Shown: piece after piece, positions 38,240-46,402 of the stretch
How the letters are laid out: every line of letters starts with the position of its first letter
Numbering within the stretch: position 1 is the stretch's first letter
Source: Oceanospirillum beijerinckii DSM 7166
Lineage (GTDB): Bacteria > Pseudomonadota > Gammaproteobacteria > Pseudomonadales > Halomonadaceae
Direction: 5' to 3'
DNA length: 64,000 nt
Assembly: GCF_000422425.1 (NCBI RefSeq)
Contig: NZ_KE383832.1
Location: 62,628 to 126,627, forward strand
The notes under the pieces: model-generated
Told to the model about the DNA's origin: nothing
Databases searched by the model: none
What the model saw: the letters and a program-made list of their open reading frames with translations, nothing else
Made by a program: the position numbers and the translations under genes

Positions 38240-39627
38240 AACGCAGTGCCTGTCGCCTGTTCCGAATGAGACTGATCGGATAAAGGCTTGTCCAGTTTGA
38301 ACAGATACACATCGATACTGTTATGACGGAAACCGCTTTCGCAATAACACAGGTAATAGCGCCAGAGGCGACGAAAGCGCTCGTCGAAGCTTTTCTCCAG
38401 TTCAAGGCTTTCGATCTCAGGCCAGGCGTGTTCAAAGCGATCGCGCCACTGTTTTAAGGTCGTAGCATAATCCTGACCAAAGGCTTCGCTATGGCTGAAA
38501 CATAAACCCGCTCGCTCGGCTTGCTGCTGAACGATCTCAGGTGTAGGCAGCATACCGCCAGGGAACACATGGCGTTGAATAAAGTCGGCGTTGTTGCTGT
38601 ACTGCTCAAAACGTTCCGGTGCGATGGTGATCACCTGCAGCACAGCGCTGCCACCCGGAGCCAATCGTTGATACAGGGTCTCGAAATAGGTCGGCCAATG
38701 CTTTTCGCCTACCGCTTCCAGCATCTCAATGGAAGCGATGCGATCATACTGACCCTGAATCTCACGATAGTCGGTCAGTGTTGCTGCGGCTTTCAGCACT
38801 TTATTGTCTTGAGCTTGCTCATGTTGAGCTGAGGCGAGCTGTAAACAAGGGTTATGCAAACGCTCCTGCGTCCAGGCCAGCTGCTCTTCAGACAGAGTGA
38901 CACCGTGATAATCCGACTCAGGGTACAGCTGCAGTAAACGCTCGGCAAAACCACCCCAGCCACAGCCGATCTCCAATACTCGGGAGTGGCTGTCTGGCGC
39001 TAACAACTCCAGAATACGATCGTATTTCTGTTGTTGAGCTTGCGACAGGCTGTCGTCCGGGCTGTTATAGAGCGCTGATGAATAGGTCATACCTTCATCA
39101 AGCCATAAGCGATAGAAATCATTGCCCAAATCGTAGTGGGCGGAGATATTACGGCGGCTGCCGTTTAGGGTGTTGTCATTCAAGCGGTGCAGTAGACGAT
39201 GCAGCCAGCGACCACTGCCACTACCAGCAAAGGTGGTCTCCAGAGCTTCAGCATTGTGCATCGCCCATTCGGTCACCTGAATCAGATCCGGCGTATCCCA
39301 GTCGCCATCCACATAGGCTTCACCCCAGCCTAACACACCGGAAAAAGCCGCTTTGCGCACCACCGCCAGTCGGATCAGTTCAACGGTGGGTGCCGGAATA
39401 TCTGCTTTAGCCTCACCGAGAGTGATCGCTTGGCGATTGGGCAATACCAAGGTGATGCGGCTTAAACCGGCATTGGCCAGTTTGTTGACTAACCAGCGCC
39501 ATAGAGGATTACCGATTTGAGCGTGATTAGACTGAGAGTCAGATTCAGCCGCCGATGTGCTTAACCCACTATTTGGATTATTCGCTGATTTACTTGCCGA
39601 AGGGGCTGAAGGCGTTGGATTCAGCAT
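38236..39627 (-). CDS. Cyclopropane-fatty-acyl-phospholipid synthase family methyltransferase
   Basis: A 463-residue SAM-dependent enzyme. An N-terminal domain (GEAYVDGDWDTPDLIQV) precedes the methyltransferase core: SAM motif RVLEIGCGWGGFAERLL, YHGVTLSEEQLAWTQ, IASIEMLEAVGEKHWPTYF and QRHVFPGGMLP. This family methylates unsaturated acyl chains in phospholipids. In Rhodobacter, relatives in the RpoE-ChrR regulon take part in the response to singlet oxygen, including furan fatty acid formation. That function is an inference here. The first 35 residues are Ser/Asn-rich. Confidence 0.9.
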   Translation of the reverse strand: MLNPTPSAPSASKSANNPNSGLSTSAAESDSQSNHAQIGNPLWRWLVNKLANAGLSRITLVLPNRQAITLGEAKADIPAPTVELIRLAVVRKAAFSGVLGWGEAYVDGDWDTPDLIQVTEWAMHNAEALETTFAGSGSGRWLHRLLHRLNDNTLNGSRRNISAHYDLGNDFYRLWLDEGMTYSSALYNSPDDSLSQAQQQKYDRILELLAPDSHSRVLEIGCGWGGFAERLLQLYPESDYHGVTLSEEQLAWTQERLHNPCLQLASAQHEQAQDNKVLKAAATLTDYREIQGQYDRIASIEMLEAVGEKHWPTYFETLYQRLAPGGSAVLQVITIAPERFEQYSNNADFIQRHVFPGGMLPTPEIVQQQAERAGLCFSHSEAFGQDYATTLKQWRDRFEHAWPEIESLELEKSFDERFRRLWRYYLCYCESGFRHNSIDVYLFKLDKPLSDQSHSEQATGTAL

Positions 39628-39630
39628 GTC

Positions 39631-40470
39631 TTATTCCTCATTTGTGCTCACGGCCATAGACTGGCCTCTGCTGATCAGTGCAGGCTCTTTAACGTGATGA
39701 CGATTGACCAGAGGGACTTTTTTCAACCATAACCGCAGGGCCTCCCAATGAATTCCCGCGATCACCTTGTAGGTAAACAGGGGACGCCGCAGGCATAGGG
39801 TAATCAGGGCTTTGCTGTTCAATGGGGTGCTTTTACCGGTCAGGGTGGCGTTTAATAACAGACCTTCGCTGTCCTGCTGACGAATCAGTACCTTGAGAAC
39901 TTCACCAGGAGGGCTGATTTTAAAGCGATACTGGCAGTCCATATCGATAAACGGCGAGACAAAGAACACCTTATCGGCCTGATGATTCAAGCGTTGTGAC
40001 TTAGGTTCAGGCTTAGACAGCTGCTGATCTTGAGTATGCTCATTTCCACCCTCCACCAGATAGATATGTTTCTGACCAAAGGTATTACTGACCTGATACA
40101 GGGTGGCATAGAGCTGATTTTCACCGTTGTAACAGAAGAAAATACACAACGGATTAAAGCCGTAACCCAGGTTTCTGGGCATGCATAACAGCTCAATTCT
40201 CTGAGCCTCTTCGCAGCCCTGCTCAAACAACAGGTGCTGGGCGTGCTGCTTTAAGCTGTGCCCTTCGGTGGTGACATAATCCTTGTCGTAAACGCTGAAT
40301 AAGCCTGCCCGGTTATAACTAAAGCCGGTCAAATATTTATCCATATGGTCCAGCTCATCCAGGTCCAGTAAAAAACTGCCCACCTGATAGGTAAAGCGAT
40401 GGACCTTAGGCTTAAACCTATGGTGCATCACAGTGCTGTAATATAGACGGCTGTTAAGTGCAGAAGTCAT
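39631..40470 (-). CDS. DUF1365 family protein
   Basis: A 279-residue protein with DUF1365 hallmarks: LYYSTVMHHRFKPKVHRFTY, LLCMPRNLGYGFNPLCIFFC and KVFFVSPFIDMDCQYRFKI. DUF1365 genes sit between an FAD oxidoreductase and a cyclopropane-synthase-like gene in ECF/ChrR regulons, as here. Its biochemical role is not known to me. It lies 15 bases after the flavoprotein gene and 3 bases before the methyltransferase gene. Confidence 0.92.
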   Translation of the reverse strand: MTSALNSRLYYSTVMHHRFKPKVHRFTYQVGSFLLDLDELDHMDKYLTGFSYNRAGLFSVYDKDYVTTEGHSLKQHAQHLLFEQGCEEAQRIELLCMPRNLGYGFNPLCIFFCYNGENQLYATLYQVSNTFGQKHIYLVEGGNEHTQDQQLSKPEPKSQRLNHQADKVFFVSPFIDMDCQYRFKISPPGEVLKVLIRQQDSEGLLLNATLTGKSTPLNSKALITLCLRRPLFTYKVIAGIHWEALRLWLKKVPLVNRHHVKEPALISRGQSMAVSTNEE

Positions 40471-40485
40471 CGTATTCTCTCCCGC

Positions 40486-41949
40486 TTAACTTAACGGCTG
40501 AACCGGTTGATTGGGTCGGCCTGTAGCCACTGGGTCAGTTTTAGCGTTATTTTCAATCTCAGTGTTAGCTTCAACGGCAGTGTTCGCTTCAACGGCTGTG
40601 TTTGCTTCAACGGCAGTGTTTCCATGGCCGGGCCAATAAATACGCCCGGATTCTTCAGCAACGTTCCAGGGCCGTTTCGGAGCACCCAGGGCTTCCGCAA
40701 CCGCTAAACCGGATTGCAGGCCGTCCTCATGGAAGCCGTAACCAAAGTAGCTGCCACAGAACCAGGTACGATTCCGCCCCTGTAGTTTGTGCAACTCCTG
40801 CTGGGCGCTGATGGCATTTTCGCTAAAGACCGGGTGATCGTATAAGAAGCTGCAGTGGATACTGCCCTCTTCCGGCTCGATTGGTGGGTTCAACGTCACG
40901 ATCAAAGGTTGCTCGGTCGCCAGAGGCTGTAACTTGTTCATCCAGTAGCTCACCGCCAGACTGCCTTCCTGAGCACTATCATCACGATTCTCCTGGCTCA
41001 TATAGTTCCAGCTGGACCATACCTTACGGTTACGGGGCATCAGGCGGGTATCACCGTGCAGGATGGCGCGGTTTCTCTGATATTCAAAGGCACCCAGTAA
41101 CAACTGTTCCTGCTCACTGGCATCAGACAGTAGCGCTAATGCCTGATCCGCATGACAGGCGAGGACCACTTCATCAAAGTGCCGCTGCTCGCCCCGGCTG
41201 TCGATCAGCTCGATGCCCTCTTTCCGGCGAATAATCCGGCGTACGCCTCGATTGCAGATGGCCGATGGTTGAATCTGAGCGATCAGCTTGCGCACATACT
41301 CACGACTACCGCCCTTCACCGTATGCCATTGCGGGCGGTCATTGACTTGCAGCAGCCCATGGTTTTGACAAAAGCGCAGGAAGCTTAACGCGGGGTATTC
41401 CAGCATCTGACTGGCCGGGGTGGACCAGATCGCCGCCCCCATGGGGATCAGGTGCAGATCGCGCAGCTCATCGGAAAAGCCTTTTTGCTCTAACAGCTGA
41501 CCCAGCGTGGTCTGTTCACTGATCTGATCAGGCCAATGTTTGCACTCACGATAAAAGCGCAATACATCCACCAGCATACGCCATACCCGAGGATTAAACA
41601 GGTTGGACCAGGAGGCAAAAATACCGCCCAGGCCATTACCGTTATACTCGATCTTGCCCTGTTCGGCAGAGACGGCAAATGACATATCCGTCGCTACAGT
41701 ATCGACACCAATATGTTGGAATAGTGCGGTCAGATTGGGATAATTCACCGGGTTATAGACAATAAAGCCGGTATCTACGGGGATAGGGCCATCTTGTGTA
41801 TTGACCACCACGGTGTTGGAGTGACCTCCGAAGCGATCATCTTTCTCAAACAGTGTCACTGAATATTTCTGGCTTAACAACCAGGCGGCTGACAGACCGG
41901 ATATGCCCGAGCCCACCACTGCAATATGTTTATCCGCTGGTTTGTTCAT
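40486..41949 (-). CDS. FAD-dependent oxidoreductase (amine-oxidase/desaturase-like fold)
   Basis: A 487-residue flavoprotein with the dinucleotide-binding motif IAVVGSGISGLSAAWLL followed by LFEKDDRFGGHSNTV, and the C-terminal FAD motif (CGSYFGYGFHEDGLQSGLAV). Relatives sit with DUF1365 and the methyltransferase in ChrR-type regulons and are suspected to act on membrane lipids. The last 40 residues are an odd tail with three TAVEAN repeats (DNA repeat at 40562-40615). It is the first gene of the leftward operon and follows an ECF-type promoter at 41985-42014. Confidence 0.88.
   Translation of the reverse strand: MNKPADKHIAVVGSGISGLSAAWLLSQKYSVTLFEKDDRFGGHSNTVVVNTQDGPIPVDTGFIVYNPVNYPNLTALFQHIGVDTVATDMSFAVSAEQGKIEYNGNGLGGIFASWSNLFNPRVWRMLVDVLRFYRECKHWPDQISEQTTLGQLLEQKGFSDELRDLHLIPMGAAIWSTPASQMLEYPALSFLRFCQNHGLLQVNDRPQWHTVKGGSREYVRKLIAQIQPSAICNRGVRRIIRRKEGIELIDSRGEQRHFDEVVLACHADQALALLSDASEQEQLLLGAFEYQRNRAILHGDTRLMPRNRKVWSSWNYMSQENRDDSAQEGSLAVSYWMNKLQPLATEQPLIVTLNPPIEPEEGSIHCSFLYDHPVFSENAISAQQELHKLQGRNRTWFCGSYFGYGFHEDGLQSGLAVAEALGAPKRPWNVAEESGRIYWPGHGNTAVEANTAVEANTAVEANTEIENNAKTDPVATGRPNQPVQPLS
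40562..40615 (-). repeat. 18-bp tandem repeat inside the flavoprotein gene, three units
   Basis: Three near-identical 18-bp units (40562-40579, 40580-40597, 40598-40615) encode repeated TAVEAN near the C-terminus, followed by a partial unit. In-frame repeat length lets copy number change without a frameshift. Confidence 0.9.
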
Positions 41950-41984
41950 GGTTTATCTCCGCACTTTTTATGTTCCGTTTGCGC

Positions 41985-42014
41985 TCTTTACGGCCGTGAT
42001 TTTTAACTGGATCA
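41985..42014 (-). promoter_or_regulatory. ECF-sigma promoter of the leftward operon
   Basis: On the minus strand TGATCC (42014-42009) is followed after exactly 18 bases by TAAAGA (41990-41985). This equals the -35 and spacer of Rhodobacter RpoE promoters (TGATCC, 18 bases, TAAGA-like). It ends 36 bases before the flavoprotein ATG. The same arrangement lies before the sigma-factor gene. Confidence 0.72.
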
Positions 42015-42100
42015 CAGCAGGGCTGGGTGAGAGGTCACGCTATAGTTGAGCTATACGCTGATAGCCATGCACTATACTGTTATACCCTTCACGACAATTT

Positions 42101-42204
42101 TTCTGATATTAGGGGCGGTTGGATAAGCGAAGTACCATCCGACAGAGGTCGGAAGGCACCTACGGCTGTTTCGGCCTACAACAACTTATCTGGATTGGTC
42201 TTAC
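42101..42204. repeat. BIME-like repeat, copy D
   Basis: A shortened copy with both inverted REP units (GGATAAGCGAAGTACCATCC and CGGAAGGCACCTACGGCTG) but almost no spacer between them; the right outer end is AACAACTTATCTGGATTGGT. It separates the two ECF promoters. Confidence 0.82.
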
Positions 42205-42310
42205 TCAATTGAACCTGACTCTTATTTGAAAAAAATAAGAGCGTCTAAAAACGCCAAGATACAAGGCACCTGAAGAAAGCTTAGACATCCGAAAAAAATT
42301 GAAGCCGGCA

Positions 42311-42339
42311 TGATCCACTACAAATACCCGAGCGTATAG
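42311..42339 (+). promoter_or_regulatory. ECF-sigma promoter of the sigma/anti-sigma operon
   Basis: TGATCC at 42311-42316 and TATAG at 42335-42339 with an 18-base spacer. It matches the promoter of the divergent operon (same -35, same spacing, -10 differing at one base). The leader to the sigma-factor ATG is about 130 bases. This suggests autoregulation. Confidence 0.7.
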
Positions 42340-42473
42340 CTTGGCAGAATATATTGTTCTAAACAGTTCAGAAGCACTTATCACTGACATCAAGACGTTA
42401 ACATTGATAGTTCAAATGATAGAGAAAGCCGGTTTACTTATAAGCCACTGTTTAGACACAGAGGAGTGATTGG

Positions 42474-43061
42474 ATGGAAAACGTGCAATCTGTGTCCAAA
42501 AACTGGAATCAGATCCTGACAGAGATCGGCAAGCAGCGTGATCGCGAGCAATACTTCGATCTTTATCAGTATTTTGCCCCCAGAGTGAAAACCTATCTCA
42601 CACGGTTTACCGCATCGGAAGCGCAAGCAGATGAGCTGGCTCAGGAAGCCCTGTTACAAGTGTGGCGTAAGGCGGAGCAGTATCATGCGGAAAAGGCTGC
42701 TGCATCGACATGGATCTTCTGTATTGCCCGTAACCTGTTTATTGATCAACAGCGTTCTGGTCGAGGTCAGCTGGAGCAACGAACGGACTCCTACCACGAG
42801 CATGAGCAGTTATTGAATCAACAAACTCAGGAAGAGGGTTTTGATCAGGGCGTATCCAATCGTAAGTTACACCAGGCATTAAAAGAGCTTCCCCTGATGC
42901 AGGCACAGTTAGTTTATAAATCTTACTTCGAAGGTAAGAGTCACAGTGAAATTGCTGGCGATCTGGATATCCCTATCGGCAGTGTAAAATCCGGCCTGAG
43001 ACTGGCATTTAACAAACTCAGAGCCTTTATTATTCCACCCCACGGGGAGGATTCCTTATGA
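42474..43061 (+). CDS. ECF RNA polymerase sigma factor (ChrR-partnered, RpoE-like)
   Basis: A 195-residue group 4 sigma factor. Region 2 covers about residues 22-90 (AQADELAQEALLQVWRKAEQY, TWIFCIARNLFIDQQR). Region 4 covers about 125-185 (LKELPLMQAQLVYKSYFEGKS with the helix-turn-helix HSEIAGDLDIPIGSVKSGLR). Partnering with a ChrR-type anti-sigma gene places it with the Rhodobacter RpoE group that responds to singlet oxygen. It overlaps that gene by 4 bases. Confidence 0.92.
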   Translation: MENVQSVSKNWNQILTEIGKQRDREQYFDLYQYFAPRVKTYLTRFTASEAQADELAQEALLQVWRKAEQYHAEKAAASTWIFCIARNLFIDQQRSGRGQLEQRTDSYHEHEQLLNQQTQEEGFDQGVSNRKLHQALKELPLMQAQLVYKSYFEGKSHSEIAGDLDIPIGSVKSGLRLAFNKLRAFIIPPHGEDSL

Positions 43062-43777
43062 TGCCTAAACACCATCCTGATGATGCCACCCTGATGAGCT
43101 ACAGTGCTGGCAGCTTGCCTCTGGGCGCACACCTGTTAGTCGAATGCCATCTGGCTTGCTGTGAACATTGCCGTCAACGTGTTACTGAAGGCGATGCCTT
43201 AGGCGGCGCCTTGCTGGAACGCTTACCGGGCGCGGGTATGAGTATGGATAAGCAAGCAATCCTGACACTACTTGATCAGATCGAATCTGATCAGGCGCAG
43301 GCAGGCTTGGTGCGATCTGAAAAACAGGGCGCTTTGGACAGCCGCTGGTCGGCTAAGAACCCACTGCCCTTTGATCTGCCTGACTGGGCGGAGCCGATTA
43401 AACAGTGGTTCCACGATAATCAAATAGACGCAGATAGCGTGCAATGGCAGAAAGTGGCACCGGGTATCAGCCAGATTAAGCTGGAATCGGCTAGTTTTCA
43501 TAGAGAGAAAGCGGTGCGCCTGTTAAAAATCGCCCCTGGAACTTGTATGCCGACTCACGGTCATACAGGAGGCGAGCTTACCCTGATATTGCAGGGCTCC
43601 TATAGCGATGAAGCAGGGCGTTTCTGTATCGGTGATGTGGCGGATCTTGATCCTTCAATAAAACATCAACCCATTGCAGACCGTGATCAGGATTGTATCT
43701 GCTTTATTGTAACGGACGCCCCGCTCAGGTTTGAGGGTTGGATTCCTAAACTGATGCAACCCTTCTTTGGCTTGTGA
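43058..43777 (+). CDS. chrR: ChrR-family zinc-binding anti-sigma factor with cupin domain
   Basis: A 239-residue cytoplasmic anti-sigma factor. The N-terminal zinc-binding anti-sigma domain has HHPDDATLMSYSAGSLPLG and the HLACCEHCRQ cysteines. The C-terminal cupin (about residues 140-225) has PTHGHTGGELTLILQGSY with His and Glu ligands. In Rhodobacter, ChrR holds RpoE inactive until singlet oxygen triggers its release and breakdown. Coupling to the sigma gene by an ATGA-type overlap supports matched synthesis. Confidence 0.92.
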   Translation: MMPKHHPDDATLMSYSAGSLPLGAHLLVECHLACCEHCRQRVTEGDALGGALLERLPGAGMSMDKQAILTLLDQIESDQAQAGLVRSEKQGALDSRWSAKNPLPFDLPDWAEPIKQWFHDNQIDADSVQWQKVAPGISQIKLESASFHREKAVRLLKIAPGTCMPTHGHTGGELTLILQGSYSDEAGRFCIGDVADLDPSIKHQPIADRDQDCICFIVTDAPLRFEGWIPKLMQPFFGL

Positions 43778-43825
43778 CCTGTACTTTTTCTTATGCGTTC
43801 TTTTTCCTTGATCATTCAAGTGTCG

Positions 43826-43856
43826 AACCGGTGCCCATGGGCACCGGATTTTTTTG
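43826..43856 (+). terminator. Terminator after chrR
   Basis: A perfect 10-bp palindromic stem (CCGGTGCCCATGGGCACCGG, 43828-43847) followed by ATTTTTTT. It ends the sigma/anti-sigma transcript. Confidence 0.88.
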
Positions 43857-44008
43857 CCCACTTGATTAAAACAAAGTGATGCACTACCTCTAATGGATAG
43901 GCATTACATGCTTTTCTACGTAGTAATACCGATATAAGAATTGCAATAGCAACCATTATCATTAAACATATACATCTTTACCGCATACCCCAAACGCAAG
44001 GATTCACT

Positions 44009-44686
44009 ATGTCATACTCACTTTATTGGGCGGATAGGAAAAGCACCCCATGGTCTTTAGGCAAGATTGTGTGTGTTGGCCGTAACTATGCCGAGCATGC
44101 CAAAGAGCTGAATAACCCCATTCCCACAGAACCCCTGTTATTTATTAAGCCCGCAACGGCTGCAGTCGATATCGAAAAACCTTTCAGCCTGCCTAAAGAT
44201 AAAGGCGAGTGCCATCACGAGGCTGAAATCGCAATTCTGGTGGGTGATACGATATCTAAGGTTGCACCGGAGAATGCCATGGATAAGGTCGTCGGTGCGG
44301 GTATTGCGCTGGACCTGACACTGCGTGACCTGCAATCCAAGTTAAAAGAGAAAGGTCACCCATGGGAAGTAGCAAAAGCCTTTGATGCCTCTGCCCCTCT
44401 ATCTGGCTTTGTCCCCTGTGAAATAATGGGCGATGAGCCTATCGGTATCGAATTTGAGGTTAACGGAGAGCTGCGCCAGAAGGGCGATACAAGCATGATG
44501 CTGACCTCCATTCCCGAGCTGATCAGCTATATCAGTCATATCTTTACCCTGGAAGCCGGTGATGTCATTCTGACAGGAACGCCTGCAGGGGTCGGACCGC
44601 TAAAAGAGGGTGATGAGTTCCGCGCTAATCTGTTGGGCAGAGATGGAGAGACACGCCTAACCGTAACAGGATGTATCCAGAGCTGA
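44009..44686 (+). CDS. Fumarylacetoacetate hydrolase family protein
   Basis: A 225-residue FAH-fold enzyme (isomerase/decarboxylase/hydrolase or acylpyruvase type). Visible features: GKIVCVGRNYAEHAKEL, FIKPATA, the metal ligands in CHHEAEIAILVG (Glu pair) and LDLTLRDLQ (Asp), and the closing LTGTPAGVGPL. Single-domain FAH proteins act on acylpyruvates or oxaloacetate; the substrate here is not decidable. It is a single-gene unit with terminators on both sides. Confidence 0.9.
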   Translation: MSYSLYWADRKSTPWSLGKIVCVGRNYAEHAKELNNPIPTEPLLFIKPATAAVDIEKPFSLPKDKGECHHEAEIAILVGDTISKVAPENAMDKVVGAGIALDLTLRDLQSKLKEKGHPWEVAKAFDASAPLSGFVPCEIMGDEPIGIEFEVNGELRQKGDTSMMLTSIPELISYISHIFTLEAGDVILTGTPAGVGPLKEGDEFRANLLGRDGETRLTVTGCIQS

Positions 44687-44708
44687 TCCTGATCAACAGA
44701 ACAGCAAA

Positions 44709-44743
44709 GAAACCCTTACTGAGCTGGTAGTAAGGGTTTTTCT
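44709..44743 (+). terminator. Terminator after the FAH-family gene
   Basis: An 11-bp stem (AAACCCTTACT with AGTAAGGGTTT), 8-base loop, then TTCTCTT. Confidence 0.85.
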
Positions 44744-44796
44744 CTTATATTGATTGAGCTTCCACCAAATAATAATAATGATTGGGGGCATCTTCA

Positions 44797-45924
44797 GTGC
44801 AATATTTTCCAAGCCATTGGCAGGGATTTCAGCAACAAACGTCACTGGAAGGTAAACTTCTGGCGTTGTCAGAGCAGCTGCAACGGGTTTGTCCTGCTGT
44901 AGATCGCTTTTCCATCGCCCTGCATGACGAAAAAACCGATCTGTTAAGTACCTTCTTCAGCACCAGTGAATCGGATGAGGCTATTACCCGTCATCAGATA
45001 CGCCTGCATGAGGTACCGTCGTTAAAGCAGATTGAACTGGCAGGTACATCACGGGTAATCAATGATCTGGCTTGCTTAAAGCAGCAGGACAGCTTCCATA
45101 GCCAAACCCTGTTAAAACAGGGCTGGCGTTCCAGTTATACCATCCCCATGCGCTACTCCGATTGCTTTCTGGGCTTTCTGTTCTTTAATTCCAAACAAGC
45201 CAATGTTTTTATGGGGGAATCCTTTAGTCAGCTGGAGTTGTTAGCCCAGCTGATCACCATGGCGGTGTATGAGGAGCATAAGCAGGCCAAAACCTTAAGG
45301 GCCGCCGTACAATCAGCACTGTCACTATCCTGTGGCCGGGATGCGGAAACGGGTCAGCATCTGGAGCGGATGGGCTATTACTCGCGCATAGTCGCCCATC
45401 AGGTTGCCGATCGCCACGGTTATGGCGATCAGTTTGTGGATAAAGTGTTTCAGTTTGCGCCGGTTCATGACCTCGGTAAGATCGCGATCCCTGACTATAT
45501 ACTGCTGAAACCCGGTAAGCTCACGGATGAAGAGTATGAATTGATGAAATCTCATACCCTGAAAGGTGCCGAGATGCTAACGGATATTCTGGAGCATCAT
45601 GGTTTAGCAAGCGATAGATCCAGTCAGATTCTGCGCAATATCGTGTTGTTTCACCATGAGATGCTGGATGGCTCCGGCTATCCCTGTGGCCTGATTGGAG
45701 AAGATATCCCCCTGGAAGCCCGCATCGTGGCGGTGGCGGATATCTTTGACGCCCTGACTTCCAAGCGTCCTTACAAAAAAGCCTGGAGTAACCCGCAAGC
45801 GATAGACACCCTGCATACCATGGCCCAGGACGGCAAGTTATGTGTGGAGTGCGTTGACGCGCTGGATGCTCAGTTATCGGAAGTTGAAGTGATTCAGGCG
45901 CTTTATCGTGAGAGCAATATTTAG
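44797..45924 (+). CDS. HD-GYP domain cyclic-di-GMP phosphodiesterase with GAF-like sensor
   Basis: About 375 residues. An N-terminal GAF-like domain (about 25-165, HDEKTDLLSTFFSTSE onwards, WRSSYTIPMRYSDCFLGFLF) is joined to an HD-GYP domain (about 170-365). The key motifs are all present: PVHDLGKIAIPD, LLKPGKLTDEEYELMKSHT, FHHEMLDGSGYP and RIVAVADIFDALTSKRPYK. This predicts an active c-di-GMP phosphodiesterase. The GTG at 44797 has TGGGGG 8 bases upstream; a TTG at 44782 is the alternative. The ligand of the GAF domain is unknown. Confidence 0.88.
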   Translation: MQYFPSHWQGFQQQTSLEGKLLALSEQLQRVCPAVDRFSIALHDEKTDLLSTFFSTSESDEAITRHQIRLHEVPSLKQIELAGTSRVINDLACLKQQDSFHSQTLLKQGWRSSYTIPMRYSDCFLGFLFFNSKQANVFMGESFSQLELLAQLITMAVYEEHKQAKTLRAAVQSALSLSCGRDAETGQHLERMGYYSRIVAHQVADRHGYGDQFVDKVFQFAPVHDLGKIAIPDYILLKPGKLTDEEYELMKSHTLKGAEMLTDILEHHGLASDRSSQILRNIVLFHHEMLDGSGYPCGLIGEDIPLEARIVAVADIFDALTSKRPYKKAWSNPQAIDTLHTMAQDGKLCVECVDALDAQLSEVEVIQALYRESNI

Positions 45925-45930
45925 AGACTT

Positions 45931-46035
45931 GAGTGAGATAAGCACCGGGAAGTTTAAAGAGTGCCGAGAGGCTTCAAGGGTGCAGAGAGATTTAAAGAGT
46001 ATCGGGAGGTTTAAAGAGTATTGAGAGGTTTAAAG
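45931..46035. repeat. Degenerate tandem repeats of about 19 bp, five units
   Basis: The unit is about GAGTATCGGGAGGTTTAAA, repeated from the end of the HD-GYP gene. The last two copies are almost identical and the earlier ones are more diverged (GCACCGGGAAGTTTAAA, GAGTGCCGAGAGGCTTCAA, GTGCAGAGAGATTTAAA). No coding role is visible. Confidence 0.8.
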
Positions 46036-46066
46036 CTATAAAAAACGGACATTCTGATTCTCTTCT

Positions 46067-46157
46067 AAGTACCCGAACATAAATATTCCGATACTTTCCG
46101 GCCGAAGCGGCCGGAAAATACGGGCTTTATGTAGGGAAAAGTACTGTATGCCTACTT
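46067..46157. repeat. 91-bp hairpin repeat, copy 2
   Basis: Same element as 30581-30671 (84 of 91 identical), with the central hairpin CCGGCCGAAGCGGCCGG. It is bracketed by a different inverted repeat (ACGGACATT 46045-46053 and AATGTCCGT 46196-46204), again as though inserted in a hairpin. Confidence 0.85.
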
Positions 46158-46260
46158 ACTTTAAGAATGGCTCTTTAAGCACATCAGAAAATTAAAATGT
46201 CCGTCTAAGCTTCAGCCGCTTACGCTTGGCTCAGATCACTAAATCTGACCGAAGGACTTG

Positions 46261-46402
46261 TGCCATTCCCGATAAGTTTCTTGGTATCAGAGTCGATTGG
46301 ATAAGCGAAGCGCCATCCGACACTGACTCCGATACCGGATGATTGTCGGAAGGCGCCTTGCGGCTTTTCCGACCTACAACAACTTATCTGGTTTTGGTAT
46401 TA
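46261..46402. repeat. BIME-like repeat, copy E (full length)
   Basis: The best-preserved copy. Outer end TGCCATTCCCGATAAGTTTC, REP unit GGATAAGCGAAGCGCCATCC, spacer of about 25 bases, inverted REP unit CGGAAGGCGCCTTGCGGCTT, outer end AACTTATCTGGTTTTGGTAT. Its right end overlaps the rpiA stop codon by a few bases. Confidence 0.9.

Noticed and set aside
42027-42212. 61-codon plus-strand reading frame between the two ECF promoters
   Set aside because: It reads through the BIME-like repeat and has no ribosome site.
43945-43980. Fur box before the FAH-family gene
   Set aside because: ACCATTATCATT matches only part of the 19-bp consensus and the gene has no iron link.
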